DNA from: Nitrospirota bacterium
Lineage (GTDB): Bacteria > Nitrospirota > JACRHJ01
Assembly (NCBI GenBank): GCA_021784575.1
Contig: JAJYHX010000008.1
Location: 1-64,000, forward strand
Direction: 5' to 3'
DNA: 64,000 nt
Shown piece after piece: positions 18,909-28,050 of the stretch. Within the stretch, counting starts at the first letter, position 1, and each line of letters begins with the position of its first letter. Made by a program: the position numbers and the translations under genes. The notes beneath the pieces were generated by a model that saw only the letters and a program-made list of their open reading frames with translations, made no database searches and was not told the DNA's origin.

Positions 18909-18914
18909 TATAAT
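18909..18914 (+). promoter_or_regulatory. -10 box giving a nearly leaderless transcript
   Basis: A perfect TATAAT ends only 10 bases before the ATG at 18925, so the transcript would start within about 4-5 bases of the start codon. No convincing -35 box is seen. Upstream, at about 18872-18898, lies a degenerate copy of the cattcccgcg...gaatcc repeat. Confidence 0.45.
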
Positions 18915-18924
18915 ATATTACTAA

Positions 18925-19812
18925 ATGATCCTCGTCACCGGCTCCACAGGCTTCGTCGGAAGCCGTCTGGTCAATAGACTCGCCGCAGAAGGCAGGGCGG
19001 TGCGCGCGCTCGTGCGCAGCCGTGAGAAGGCGGAGAAAAAGCTCGGCGGCGGCAATATCGAGCTTGCGGTCGGCGACGTAAGCGACCCGGAATCCCTTGT
19101 CCTGGCGGCACAGGGCTGCGATGCCGTCGTGCATCTCGTCGGGATAATCCAGCCCGCGCCCGGCCAGAGCTTCCGCTCCATTCACGTCGAGGGCACGAGA
19201 AACGTCCTTGACGCGGCGAAGAAGGCCGGGACGGTGAAACATTTTATCTACCAGTCCGCTCTCGGCACGCGCGAGAACGCCCGCTCGGAATACCACAAGA
19301 CGAAATACGCCGCAGAGGAGATGACGCGCGCCTCAGGACTAAACTGGACAATCACGCGCCCGTCCATAATATACGGCCCCGGCGACGAGTTCACGCTACG
19401 GATGAAGTCTCTGATAGGACAGCCCGTGCCGTTCATCCCTCTGCTCGGGAACGGAAATGGGCTTTTCCAGCCGGTATACATAGACGACCTGACGGAAGCG
19501 CTGGCAAGGATAACGGGAGAGCCGAAATATCACGGGAAGGTCGCGGAGCTTTGCGGCCCGCGCAGGCTTACGCTGAACGAAGTAGTGCGGGAGATTGCCG
19601 GGGCCATGGGTAAAAAGAAGCCCCTAATGCACATACCTATTCCCTTCGCAGGCCCGGCGGTGCTGGCGATGGAGGCGATACTCCCGAAACCGCCGGTCAC
19701 CTTCGACCAGCTCCTCATGCTCCGGGAGGACAACGTCTGCGACTCGAATTTCATGGACGAACTGGGGATATTACCGATTGACTTCAGGGAAGGGTTGAGG
19801 AAGTTCGTGTAA
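18925..19812 (+). CDS. NDUFA9-like NAD(P)-binding SDR protein (atypical SDR)
   Basis: The 295-residue Rossmann protein starts with the dinucleotide motif TGSTGFVGSRLVNRL. It has GDVSDPESL, a YHKTKYAAE segment in place of the classical YxxxK, and the late VTFDQLLMLREDNVCD block common to 'complex I NDUFA9 subunit family' proteins. These resemble quinone-associated or isoflavone-reductase-like proteins; the substrate is unknown. There is no ribosome binding site, in line with a leaderless transcript from TATAAT at 18909. IS debris follows the stop codon by about 100 bases. Confidence 0.8.
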   Translation: MILVTGSTGFVGSRLVNRLAAEGRAVRALVRSREKAEKKLGGGNIELAVGDVSDPESLVLAAQGCDAVVHLVGIIQPAPGQSFRSIHVEGTRNVLDAAKKAGTVKHFIYQSALGTRENARSEYHKTKYAAEEMTRASGLNWTITRPSIIYGPGDEFTLRMKSLIGQPVPFIPLLGNGNGLFQPVYIDDLTEALARITGEPKYHGKVAELCGPRRLTLNEVVREIAGAMGKKKPLMHIPIPFAGPAVLAMEAILPKPPVTFDQLLMLREDNVCDSNFMDELGILPIDFREGLRKFV

Positions 19813-19914
19813 AATGAGTATTTATTCTGGCACATTTTGAACGCCGCCAGAATACGACTCGTCAACCTCGACTTCGTCCGAGTTCAAGGCGATGACGGTA
19901 TCTCAAGCCTGACC

Positions 19915-19970
19915 GAGTGTCCACTTTTTCGGGGGAAGAACACTTCCGGTTCATACCTAAATCAGGGCAA
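19915..19970 (+). mobile_element. IS-end remnant downstream of cheB
   Basis: The stretch gtgtccactttttcggggga resembles an IS3-type terminus. Some 35 bases later comes ctaaatcagggcaaa, which recurs next to the IS end at position 108-122 (tgtccacta aatcagggcaaa). The two shared blocks suggest debris of related elements. The remnant overlaps the last codons of cheB and may mark the left boundary of the signalling island. Confidence 0.4.
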
Positions 19971-21038
19971 ATCCGTACCAAGTTCATCGAGTATAGCGGA
20001 AACCGCGCCATCTAACGGGACTACCCTGTCAACTCCGCCCAATGAAACCGCTACCTTTGGCATTCCGTAGACGATGCATGATTCTTCATCCTGAGCTATT
20101 GTCCTGCCGCCAGCGTCATGGAGTACCTTTATACCCATAGCTCCGTCGGACCCCATGCCGGTCAGTATAACTCCTATCGCCCTGCCGCCCATTACCTTTG
20201 CCACCGATTCCATTAGTACGTCCACAGACGGTCGGTGGAGACTGTCTTCCGGGGATTTAGAAAGATGTACGCAAAGCTCTTCTTCAACACGCAATGTCAT
20301 ATGCAATCCCGAAGGCGCGATCAGGCATTTCCCCGGCCTTATCAAGTCGCCGTCGAACGCCTCTGAAACCTCCAGCTTTGAAAGGCTGTTCAGCCTTTCA
20401 GCCAAAGAGGCGGTGAAACCCATCGGCATGTGTTGCACCACGAGAAACGCCGCATTCAGGCCTGCGGGAAGTTTCGAGAGTATCTCTTGCAGTGCGGGAG
20501 GGCCGCCCGTGGATGCGCCGATTGCCACGACCTTCATCTCTCCTGTGTCGGCTTTGACCGTGATGCCGGTTTGAGGCCGGATTGATGGCGGCGGCGCATC
20601 GACTGGCGTCCTTTTCTTTACTATCTTATCGGTATCGACACCTGCCACCGCTCTGACTTTCGATGTAAGTTCTCCGGCTATGCCAAGTATATCCATTGCG
20701 GTATGGGCGGAGGATTTATCGATTACATCCACGGCGCCTAAATCAAGCGCCCTCAAGGTCACTTCGCCGCCTTCGGAAGTCAATGACGAGAGCATGAGAA
20801 CAGGCACGGGACAGTCCGTCATTATCATTCTGAGAGCGTCTAAGCCGTCCATGCCGGGCATACGCACATCCAGGGTAATCACGTCAGGTTTAAGCATTCG
20901 GGCCTTTTTATATCCTTCCTCGCCATCCGATGCCGTGTCTATCACCTCTATCAACGGATCTGAGGACAACATCCTGTATAATGCCTTCCGCATGAACGCC
21001 GAGTCATCCACTACCAGCACCCGTATTTTTTTACACAT
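19962..21038 (-). CDS. cheB: chemotaxis protein-glutamate methylesterase CheB
   Basis: The 358-residue protein has a receiver domain (Asp57 in VITLDVRMPGMDG) and a C-terminal methylesterase/deamidase domain with Ser in GASTGGP, His in VVQHMPMGFT and Asp in GMGSDGA. It removes methyl groups from, or deamidates, the MCP encoded in the same operon. The last residues (GTDLP) are encoded by the IS-like sequence at the boundary. The start overlaps the cheR stop by eight bases. Confidence 0.93.
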   Translation of the reverse strand: MCKKIRVLVVDDSAFMRKALYRMLSSDPLIEVIDTASDGEEGYKKARMLKPDVITLDVRMPGMDGLDALRMIMTDCPVPVLMLSSLTSEGGEVTLRALDLGAVDVIDKSSAHTAMDILGIAGELTSKVRAVAGVDTDKIVKKRTPVDAPPPSIRPQTGITVKADTGEMKVVAIGASTGGPPALQEILSKLPAGLNAAFLVVQHMPMGFTASLAERLNSLSKLEVSEAFDGDLIRPGKCLIAPSGLHMTLRVEEELCVHLSKSPEDSLHRPSVDVLMESVAKVMGGRAIGVILTGMGSDGAMGIKVLHDAGGRTIAQDEESCIVYGMPKVAVSLGGVDRVVPLDGAVSAILDELGTDLP

Positions 21039-21933
21039 CCCGAATCTCTCTTTTTACGTAAAACATGGCGTTTTTGTGGCGCTCGGCAATGAACATATCT
21101 GTTATCCTTGAAAGCGACTCGGAATGTCCAAGCAAAAGGCAGCCATCGCGGGCAAGCGCGTTATAAAACGTTTCAACGGCTCTGCATATCGCCGCATCAG
21201 AGAAATAAATAAAGACGTTCCGGCACAGTATCGCGTCCATGTCTTTAATTTCCTCGAAAATATCATGCTCTACCAAATTTCCGTGTAAAAACCTGACGCG
21301 ATTCCTTATACTTTCGTCCAGGAGATACTTTTCGCCGTTTTTTAAGAAATACCGCTCTGTTCTCTCGCTGTCAGTAGACCTCAAAGAATATGCGGTGAAC
21401 TCTGCGGATTCTGCTTTTTGCAAGATTTTTTGGTCGATGTCCATGCCTGTTATTTCTATTTTGCACTGGTCGTAAACTCCGGCTTCATCCAGCATTATTG
21501 CCAGAGTATATGCCTCTTCGCCCGACGAACAGCCGCACGACAGAATGCGAAAAGGCGCAATGCTTCCCGCTTGTTTTTTTTCCTTAAGCCGTGAGACAAG
21601 CAATGAGAGCTGATTTGTCTCTCTGAAAAAATATGTCTCGTTGTTGGTAAGCCGGGAGATTAAATCCGCCATCTCCGCCTCGCCGCGGTGGTGAAATTTT
21701 AAATAATTGTAATACTCCAAGAACGAGCCAATGTCCAGTACAGCCATACGAAAAGAAAGCCGCATGGCAAGAGTCTGAATCTTTGCATCTTCAAAAAAAA
21801 TTCCACAGTAATCGTGTATATAATCCCGGATAATTCTGAATTCAAACTCAGATAACGCCTTTTCTTTATAGGCTGTCTCCGTCTCGGCCTCATTAGGTGC
21901 GGCTCCTGTTTCATTTATCGTGTTAAAATTCAT
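21031..21933 (-). CDS. cheR: chemotaxis methyltransferase CheR (first of two)
   Basis: The 300-residue protein has the N-terminal all-alpha CheR domain, in which NNETYFFRETNQL marks the catalytic loop, and a SAM-binding domain with ILSCGCSSGEEAYTLA and DMDAILCRNVFIYF. It methylates Glu residues on chemoreceptors. A 25-residue N-terminal extension is rich in Glu/Asn. The operon has a second CheR at 23975-24904, so one may serve a different receptor. It lies between the HEAT protein and cheB. Confidence 0.92.
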   Translation of the reverse strand: MNFNTINETGAAPNEAETETAYKEKALSEFEFRIIRDYIHDYCGIFFEDAKIQTLAMRLSFRMAVLDIGSFLEYYNYLKFHHRGEAEMADLISRLTNNETYFFRETNQLSLLVSRLKEKKQAGSIAPFRILSCGCSSGEEAYTLAIMLDEAGVYDQCKIEITGMDIDQKILQKAESAEFTAYSLRSTDSERTERYFLKNGEKYLLDESIRNRVRFLHGNLVEHDIFEEIKDMDAILCRNVFIYFSDAAICRAVETFYNALARDGCLLLGHSESLSRITDMFIAERHKNAMFYVKREIRDV

Positions 21934-22004
21934 AAAAGACCCCGAAGATTAATCGCGGATAATTTCAAATATGATACATGTATCAAGTATGTGCTGCTAT
22001 GTCT

Positions 22005-23960
22005 TTATGTAGCGCCGCAAGAGCCTTGGTGGCTATTTTTCGCACCATGATCGCCATCTTTATGTGCGGAGCGCAGCACTCCGCAAGCCCCATCACCTCC
22101 TGCCTTGCCAAGAGCTTCCGCCGCCGCCGCCCTGACGCTCCAATGGGTGTGCGAGAGAAGCTCCGTTAGCAGTGGGACGGATTTCTCGCATCCAATCCGG
22201 CCAAGCGTCCGGACTGAGACCACGAGAATATCCATGTCGTCCGTGCGGGCCGTTTCAAGCACAGCCTGGCAGGCCTCTTTTCTTCCCAGAGCCCCAAGCG
22301 CTTCAAGGGCCGCGACCGTCAACTCGCGCGGCGAATCATTCAGAACTTCCATGAGCGAGAAAATGGCGATTGGATCCCCTTGTTCCTTCAAGGCCCCGAT
22401 GGCATAGAAACAGAACCGTTCGTCCTTATCCCTCACAAATTTTATAAGTCTTTGCAACACGTGCGGATCTCTAACCTTCCCCATGGAGATAACTGCCTGT
22501 TGCGCCACTTTAAGGCTATTATCTCTTAGCGCCACGAACAGGTATGGGACTGCATTCTCCCCGCCTATGCGTCCAATGGCTTTTACGGCTACCTCGCGTA
22601 TTGCATCCCTTGGATCATCGAGCAGTGTAGCGAGCGGGCCTATGGCCTCTTCAGCCCCAACCCGCCCAAGTGTCTCGGCGGCCGGACCCACATACCCGGA
22701 ATCGCTTCCGCTTTTAATGTACGGCAGGAGCTTGGTAAAAACAACCTTGGGCGAAAGATTTGAAAGCGCGGCTACCGCCGCCTCCTGCACCTCGGAGCTT
22801 TCGTCTTCCAAAGCTTCGGCCAGATCGCCCACAGCCTCTGATGCTCCTACCCGGCCAAGAGCTATAGCCGCTTCCGCGCGTATCATATTCATATCGTCAT
22901 GGAGCATTCGTACAAGATATTCCACTCCCGGCCCAGGTACCAGGCTGCTAAAATAATTGACCAACGCCTGCCGCACGCGGCCTGACGGGTTCTTCAGGTG
23001 TTTTCTGGCTTCCGGCAACGCCGCTATTCCGATCTCTCGGACCGCTTCCAGGGCCGCCGTAACCAAATCATCGTCTTCAAGCAGTTCAAATGCCTTACCC
23101 GCAGCCGCCTCGTATTTAAGAATTCCTGCAGCCATAAGCGCGTTCTCTTTTAATTGATATTCGTTGCCTTCAAGAATCCCGATTAAATATGCCCCAAAAT
23201 TCCCCATGCCAAACTCATTGCGGAGTTTCTCCTTTACGGACAATGTCTCTTCGGTACAGCCATTATCGCCGGATATCTTTTTGAATATATCCATCAATGC
23301 CTGGAACGCGGTATCCCTAACCGGGGAACCCTCCAGCCGAATAATATTTAAAAGCGGATCAAGGGCTTTCGGGCTTCCAATATTTCCCAGCGCCTGGATT
23401 GCTCCCGGAGATAGAAGCTCATTATCCAGACATTTTAAAACACGGGGAACGGCACTCTCGGCCTTTAAATTCCCAAGCGCGGCAATAATTGGATATGCGC
23501 TCCAGAATTCGCCTTTGTCCAACGCCTCCAAAAGCGGAGTTATGGCCGACTGGTCGCCTATCTTGCCGAGCGCCTCTGCCGCGGCATGAGAAACATTGGG
23601 CTCTTTGTCATTTAGGGCGCTCAAGAGTACCGGGACAGAGGTACGGCTCCCGATAGCGCCAAGCATCACGCAGGAGAAATTTCTGATTTCCCAGTCCGGG
23701 TCGGCGGCGAGGCGCGACAGGGCCAACACTGCATCTTCGCCTAAACCTATGAAGACCTCCATGGCGGAGTTCCTTCTGTCCGCATCGTCGTTGTCCCTTA
23801 ATGCCTCCTCCAGACTGACGAGAACTTCGGCAATCCCTTCTTGCAAAATCCGCGTCTTAGCCGCCTTCCTTGCCTTAAGGTCTCCGGTCTTCATCGCCGA
23901 AAGGAGTCCGGGGATATCCGCCGCTCCGGAGACGCGCACATGTTCGACTTGATTAGGCAT
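22005..23960 (-). CDS. HEAT/PBS-lyase-like repeat protein in the chemotaxis operon
   Basis: The 651 residues are an almost unbroken series of about 31-residue helical repeats with the pattern 'A..ALG.IG...A...L...L.D....VR..A' (for example HAAAEALGKIGDQSAITPLL and AEALEDESSEVQEAAVAAL). HEAT-repeat solenoids are protein-binding scaffolds, and PBS-lyase-like ones occur near chemotaxis genes in some bacteria. After GGDGACG the last 26 residues (RSAHKDGDHGAKNSHQGS...) lose the helical pattern. In the next frame the sequence continues as an amphipathic helix (HIKMAIMVRKIATKALAAL) to a TGA at 21983, suggesting a one-base frameshift at the C4 run 22088-22091. Confidence 0.8.
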   Translation of the reverse strand: MPNQVEHVRVSGAADIPGLLSAMKTGDLKARKAAKTRILQEGIAEVLVSLEEALRDNDDADRRNSAMEVFIGLGEDAVLALSRLAADPDWEIRNFSCVMLGAIGSRTSVPVLLSALNDKEPNVSHAAAEALGKIGDQSAITPLLEALDKGEFWSAYPIIAALGNLKAESAVPRVLKCLDNELLSPGAIQALGNIGSPKALDPLLNIIRLEGSPVRDTAFQALMDIFKKISGDNGCTEETLSVKEKLRNEFGMGNFGAYLIGILEGNEYQLKENALMAAGILKYEAAAGKAFELLEDDDLVTAALEAVREIGIAALPEARKHLKNPSGRVRQALVNYFSSLVPGPGVEYLVRMLHDDMNMIRAEAAIALGRVGASEAVGDLAEALEDESSEVQEAAVAALSNLSPKVVFTKLLPYIKSGSDSGYVGPAAETLGRVGAEEAIGPLATLLDDPRDAIREVAVKAIGRIGGENAVPYLFVALRDNSLKVAQQAVISMGKVRDPHVLQRLIKFVRDKDERFCFYAIGALKEQGDPIAIFSLMEVLNDSPRELTVAALEALGALGRKEACQAVLETARTDDMDILVVSVRTLGRIGCEKSVPLLTELLSHTHWSVRAAAAEALGKAGGDGACGVLRSAHKDGDHGAKNSHQGSCGAT

Positions 23961-23974
23961 ACATTGGCCCCTCT

Positions 23975-24904
23975 TTAAGAAGGCTTGACATAATAAACGG
24001 CATCTCCTTCGGTAATAACATTAAACTCGTGCTCAAAGAGGTGCAGGGGTTCAGAATCCCCTGTGAAAAGAAAACCGCCGGGTTTCAGGCATCGGTAAAG
24101 AGCGTTTACCAGCCGTGCCTGCGCGGTTCTGTCGAAATAAATCATCACATTCCTGCAGAAAATAATGTCGAAATAACCCGAAGCGTCCAATTCGATTCCC
24201 GGCCCGTCCACCGGCCTAAGTTTCATAATTCCCGGCCCTGCCGATAGATCCTTTAAATTGGAATCGTAAAATTTCACAAGGCGGGCGGGAAACTCCTTTA
24301 CAACGAAACCTGCTTCTGACGTGTCAGTGTATCGCGTAAGCATATCCGGCCCTATCTCATTCGCGGAATTATTATCGTAAGCGGCCATCCTCGCGTGGTC
24401 CAGAACTGACTGGTTTATGTCCGTGGCCGTTATCTCGATATCCCATGCTCGCGGAAACTTCAGACTATCAAGAATCGTAAAAGCGATTGAATACGCCTCC
24501 TCGCCCGTGGAACAGCCCGCGCTCCAGATCCTTAAATGCATCAGAGGATGTCTCTCGCCCCACTTCCAGGGCCGCGTTGCATCGCCCCAGGATTTAACAA
24601 CCTCTCTGTTCCTTTTCTCTATCATTTCAGGAAGAATGTTTTCCTTGAGCGCCTTGAACTGGCTTGGATTCCTGAAGAACCGTGTTTCGTTTACTGTAAG
24701 TTCCTCAATCAGTAGCTGCATTTCTTCGCAATCTTCCAATAAACAATTGTAGTAACTCTCGTAATCACCGTATCCGCCAATGAGAAGACGCTCACACAGG
24801 CGGTTTTCCAAAAAGACCTGCTTGCTCGCCGGAAAGAACAGGTCGTATTTATCCAATACAAGTTCGTTGAATTTAGCAAGCTGTTCCCGAGTAATGGTCG
24901 GCAA
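23975..24904 (-). CDS. cheR: chemotaxis methyltransferase CheR (second of two)
   Basis: The 309-residue protein has the catalytic LTVNETRFFRNPSQF segment, the SAM motif IWSAGCSTGEEAYSIAF and IIFCRNVMIYFDRTAQARLV. The charged stretch NREVVKSWGDATRPWKW between the two domains is unlike the other CheR. It immediately follows the MCP gene (one base gap), so it is the likeliest dedicated methyltransferase of that receptor. Confidence 0.92.
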   Translation of the reverse strand: MPTITREQLAKFNELVLDKYDLFFPASKQVFLENRLCERLLIGGYGDYESYYNCLLEDCEEMQLLIEELTVNETRFFRNPSQFKALKENILPEMIEKRNREVVKSWGDATRPWKWGERHPLMHLRIWSAGCSTGEEAYSIAFTILDSLKFPRAWDIEITATDINQSVLDHARMAAYDNNSANEIGPDMLTRYTDTSEAGFVVKEFPARLVKFYDSNLKDLSAGPGIMKLRPVDGPGIELDASGYFDIIFCRNVMIYFDRTAQARLVNALYRCLKPGGFLFTGDSEPLHLFEHEFNVITEGDAVYYVKPS

Positions 24905-24905
24905 C

Positions 24906-27413
24906 TTAACTCCTCGCCGGCTGGTACGCTATCCCCTGCATTACCTTGTAGGCCTCGCAGTGCATGCAATTCGCAAGTTTCGCCCTCGCATCGCCCTGCT
25001 GAACACCTTTGCACCACGTGCCGCTTATAAGCCAACAGCGTTTTTCCGGGTTTTGATATGCCGGGCATTTCAGTCTGAAATCGGTGGCGCAGTGCATGAC
25101 GTCCCAGCAATTGACGTTAATATCCTTGGTCTTGAATATGCTTATCGCTCTCTGAAGGGACTCCGCCTGGTACGTCAGGTTTTCGGCGGCGGAACTCATC
25201 TGCTTGACTGCGCCCAGATTCTCCCTTGCAATATCCGAGATATTCTCGACCGCTTTTACGACCAATTCGCCTCCGCGTTTCTGTTCGGCGGTTGCATTTG
25301 CCACTATCTGAGTCATGGAATTCATGTTTTCTACAGCTTTTATTATCTGCGCGCTTCCGGCCGCCTGTTCTTTTGTCGCCAAGGACACCTGACCTGTAAC
25401 ACGGTTCATGTCTTCCGCTGCTATCCTTATCTGCTTGCCGCCGTCAGACTGCTCTTTCATCGCTCCCGCAAGCTGCCGGGCGATGGCATTCATATTCTCC
25501 ACGGACTTTTTTATCTGATCCGAACTGGCCACCTGTTCCTTCACTGCCCCCGTTACTTCATTAGTCGCGGCGTTCATATTCTCGACCGCCTTAAGCACCT
25601 GTACGGCTCCGGATGCCTGCTCGGATGATGCCTTGTTTATCTCCGTCATAAGGCGGTTGGTGGCGCCCACGCTTTCCAATATTCGGGCCAGCGAAGCCCC
25701 GGCCTTGTCCGCAAGCTTCTTGCCCTCAAGGGTTTCAGCGACCCCTGCCTCGGCGGTCCTGACAGCCTGCCCGGTTTCTTCCTGAACCTGTTTTATTACC
25801 TCTCCTATCTCTTTCGTGGCCACTACCGACCGCTCGGCCAGCTTGCGCACTTCGTCAGCCACAACGGCGAATCCCCTGCCTGCATCGCCCGCCCTGGCGG
25901 CCTCTATCGCCGCGTTCAGCGCAAGAAGGTTGGTCTGATCCGCTATCTCCTCTATCACTCCAACTATCTTGCCTATCTCTTCCGAGCGTTTGCCTAAACC
26001 GCTCATAACCTCAGAAGTGGCATTCATGGTCCGGGTAATACGATTTATCCCATCCATGGTAAGCTCTACCGCCTCACTTCCGGCCTTTGCAACCTCAGCC
26101 GCTTTCTGTGATATGTCATCCGCCTCGGAAACATTCAGCGCTACCCGCTTAATTGAGGCAGCCATCTCTTCTATAGTTGCCGTGGTCTCGGATACCGTGC
26201 TGGAAAGCTTGGCTGCGTTCTTCCCTACCTGGCCTATAGAGGCGACCATCTGCTCGATGGTGGCCGAGGTCTCTTCCACATACGATGAAAGCCCCTCGGA
26301 GTCTTTCGCAACCTGGTCTATAGAGGCCGTCATCTGCTCAATGGTAGCCGATGTCTCTGACACAGACGATGCCATGGACTGGCTGTTTTTTGCGACCTGC
26401 TCTATTGAGGCGACCATCTGGTTTATGCTTGCAGAGGTTTCATCTACGTTAGAGGCGAGTTGTTCTGCATTCTGGGCGACACCCTGTATGGATGCGGCCA
26501 TTTCCTCCATGCTGGAAGAAGTCTCATCGGCCGCACTTGCCTGGGTTGCCGCACCCTTGTTTATCTGTTGCGCGCCTTTCCCTACCTGGTCCGCCGCTGA
26601 TGCGACCTGCGCTGCAGTCTGGTTTGCCGTCTCGACCATCTCACTGAGACCGACTACCATTTTATTAATCGTTTCTCCCAGCGTGCCAAATTCATCCTTT
26701 GAATGCATCTTGATTCTCTGCGTAAGATCACCTTTGGCTATCATGTCGGCAATCCGTATGTTCTCCTCCAACGGTTTCGTTATGCTCCTGGTTATCAAGA
26801 CCGCTATAATCGCGCCGATGAATATTGAGATAATCGTCATTATATACATAACCTTCTCAACTCCGGACAACGACAATGCTATACCGGCCGACGCCGCATC
26901 AAGCTTGTCTATCTGCGTTTTTTTGAGTTCGTCCATGCTTTTGGCAAGAGTAACGGCGGTATTGTCGAAACCTGCCATCTTTTTATTGCCGGCGTCAATA
27001 CCGTTGGCAATATAGGTACTGGCCATGTCTTGCCCGGCGTCATAATAACTATTGAAATTAGCCTGCAAATCATCCATTCTTGCAAGCGCAGTTTTGTCGT
27101 TCTCCCTTTTGAATATCTTTCTGAATTTGTTTACGCCCGACTCGAAATGTTTGGCGTATACCTGCGCTTCCTTGAAGCCGCCCGGGTTATGCGTTGCGGA
27201 AACATCCGTTAAATACTGATTTACCTGAATTATGTCGTTTGACATTTCATCGGCCAGAATGGCGAATGGCACAGTTTCGTTATTGACCTTCGTTGAATTG
27301 TTTTTGACAGTTGTAAGCGTGGTGTTGGTTATGCCTGCAACTACTGCCAGGATTAACAGTATTGCCCCGAACCCAATTCCGAGCCTCATGCCGATTTTCA
27401 TTCTATTTAACAT
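24906..27413 (-). CDS. methyl-accepting chemotaxis protein with 28-residue repeats and a C-terminal two-CW domain
   Basis: The 835-residue receptor has an N-terminal membrane helix (7-29), a four-helix-bundle periplasmic domain, a second membrane helix near 190-210 and a HAMP domain. The cytoplasmic stalk contains about four and a half tandem 28-residue units ([16 protein letters not shown] type), then the conserved signalling tip ([20 protein letters not shown]). After the helical return arm comes a Cys-rich tail with seven cysteines in the order CW, C, C, CW, C, C, C. The same Cys pattern occurs in the histidine kinase at 32079. It may bind a metal or redox cofactor. Confidence 0.92.
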   Translation of the reverse strand: MLNRMKIGMRLGIGFGAILLILAVVAGITNTTLTTVKNNSTKVNNETVPFAILADEMSNDIIQVNQYLTDVSATHNPGGFKEAQVYAKHFESGVNKFRKIFKRENDKTALARMDDLQANFNSYYDAGQDMASTYIANGIDAGNKKMAGFDNTAVTLAKSMDELKKTQIDKLDAASAGIALSLSGVEKVMYIMTIISIFIGAIIAVLITRSITKPLEENIRIADMIAKGDLTQRIKMHSKDEFGTLGETINKMVVGLSEMVETANQTAAQVASAADQVGKGAQQINKGAATQASAADETSSSMEEMAASIQGVAQNAEQLASNVDETSASINQMVASIEQVAKNSQSMASSVSETSATIEQMTASIDQVAKDSEGLSSYVEETSATIEQMVASIGQVGKNAAKLSSTVSETTATIEEMAASIKRVALNVSEADDISQKAAEVAKAGSEAVELTMDGINRITRTMNATSEVMSGLGKRSEEIGKIVGVIEEIADQTNLLALNAAIEAARAGDAGRGFAVVADEVRKLAERSVVATKEIGEVIKQVQEETGQAVRTAEAGVAETLEGKKLADKAGASLARILESVGATNRLMTEINKASSEQASGAVQVLKAVENMNAATNEVTGAVKEQVASSDQIKKSVENMNAIARQLAGAMKEQSDGGKQIRIAAEDMNRVTGQVSLATKEQAAGSAQIIKAVENMNSMTQIVANATAEQKRGGELVVKAVENISDIARENLGAVKQMSSAAENLTYQAESLQRAISIFKTKDINVNCWDVMHCATDFRLKCPAYQNPEKRCWLISGTWCKGVQQGDARAKLANCMHCEAYKVMQGIAYQPARS

Positions 27414-27447
27414 TGCTCCCCTCCCGGCTGTTTACTCAGTTTTTATC

Positions 27448-28050
27448 TCAGACTTTTATGTCCTTCCATATCACGTTTTCAAAATCAAGCAGTATAATAA
27501 GCCGTCCATCAATTTTGCCGACGCCCTTTATATATCCATTTCCAGCGCCTGATATTTCTTCCGGAGGCGGCTCCACCACATCTCCCGGCATCTTGAACAC
27601 CTGGAATACCCTGTCAACCAGAAGTCCGAGCGCCTTGCCGCCGCCGGTCGCTTGGTCGCCGACCTCAACTACTATTATCCTTGAATCCTTCGTCACACTG
27701 GAATCCCCCATGCCAATTCTGACCTTAAGGTCCATCACGGGGATTATGCGGCCCCTAAGGTTTATAACGCCCCTGACGTGCGCAGGGGCGTTTGGAACCC
27801 AAGTCCATCTCCCAGCCCTTATAATCTCCTGAACCCGCACTATTTCCAGTGCATATTCCTCCTGGTCCAGGAAAAAACCCACAAGGTGGAGTATTTCTCC
27901 CGTTGGTTTCATCTGATTACACCTGCCCGTTTCACCATCAGGCTCGTGAGGCGCTTCCGGCGGGATTTCCGACCGCCCCAATATCTCCTCCGCGAGCCCG
28001 GAAGAAGGGAGCTTTATATTACGCTTCTGCTCCGGAAAGCCATCCGTCAT
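27448..28050 (-). CDS. cheW: chemotaxis coupling protein CheW
   Basis: The 200-residue protein is a CheW domain (about 50-195) with LVGFFLDQEEYALEIVRVQEI, HVRGVINLRGRIIPVMDLK and GLLVDRVFQVFKMPG, preceded by a 50-residue flexible N-terminal extension. It links the receptor to CheA. It overlaps the cheA stop by four bases and lies 34 bases before the MCP gene. Confidence 0.93.
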   Translation of the reverse strand: MTDGFPEQKRNIKLPSSGLAEEILGRSEIPPEAPHEPDGETGRCNQMKPTGEILHLVGFFLDQEEYALEIVRVQEIIRAGRWTWVPNAPAHVRGVINLRGRIIPVMDLKVRIGMGDSSVTKDSRIIVVEVGDQATGGGKALGLLVDRVFQVFKMPGDVVEPPPEEISGAGNGYIKGVGKIDGRLIILLDFENVIWKDIKV

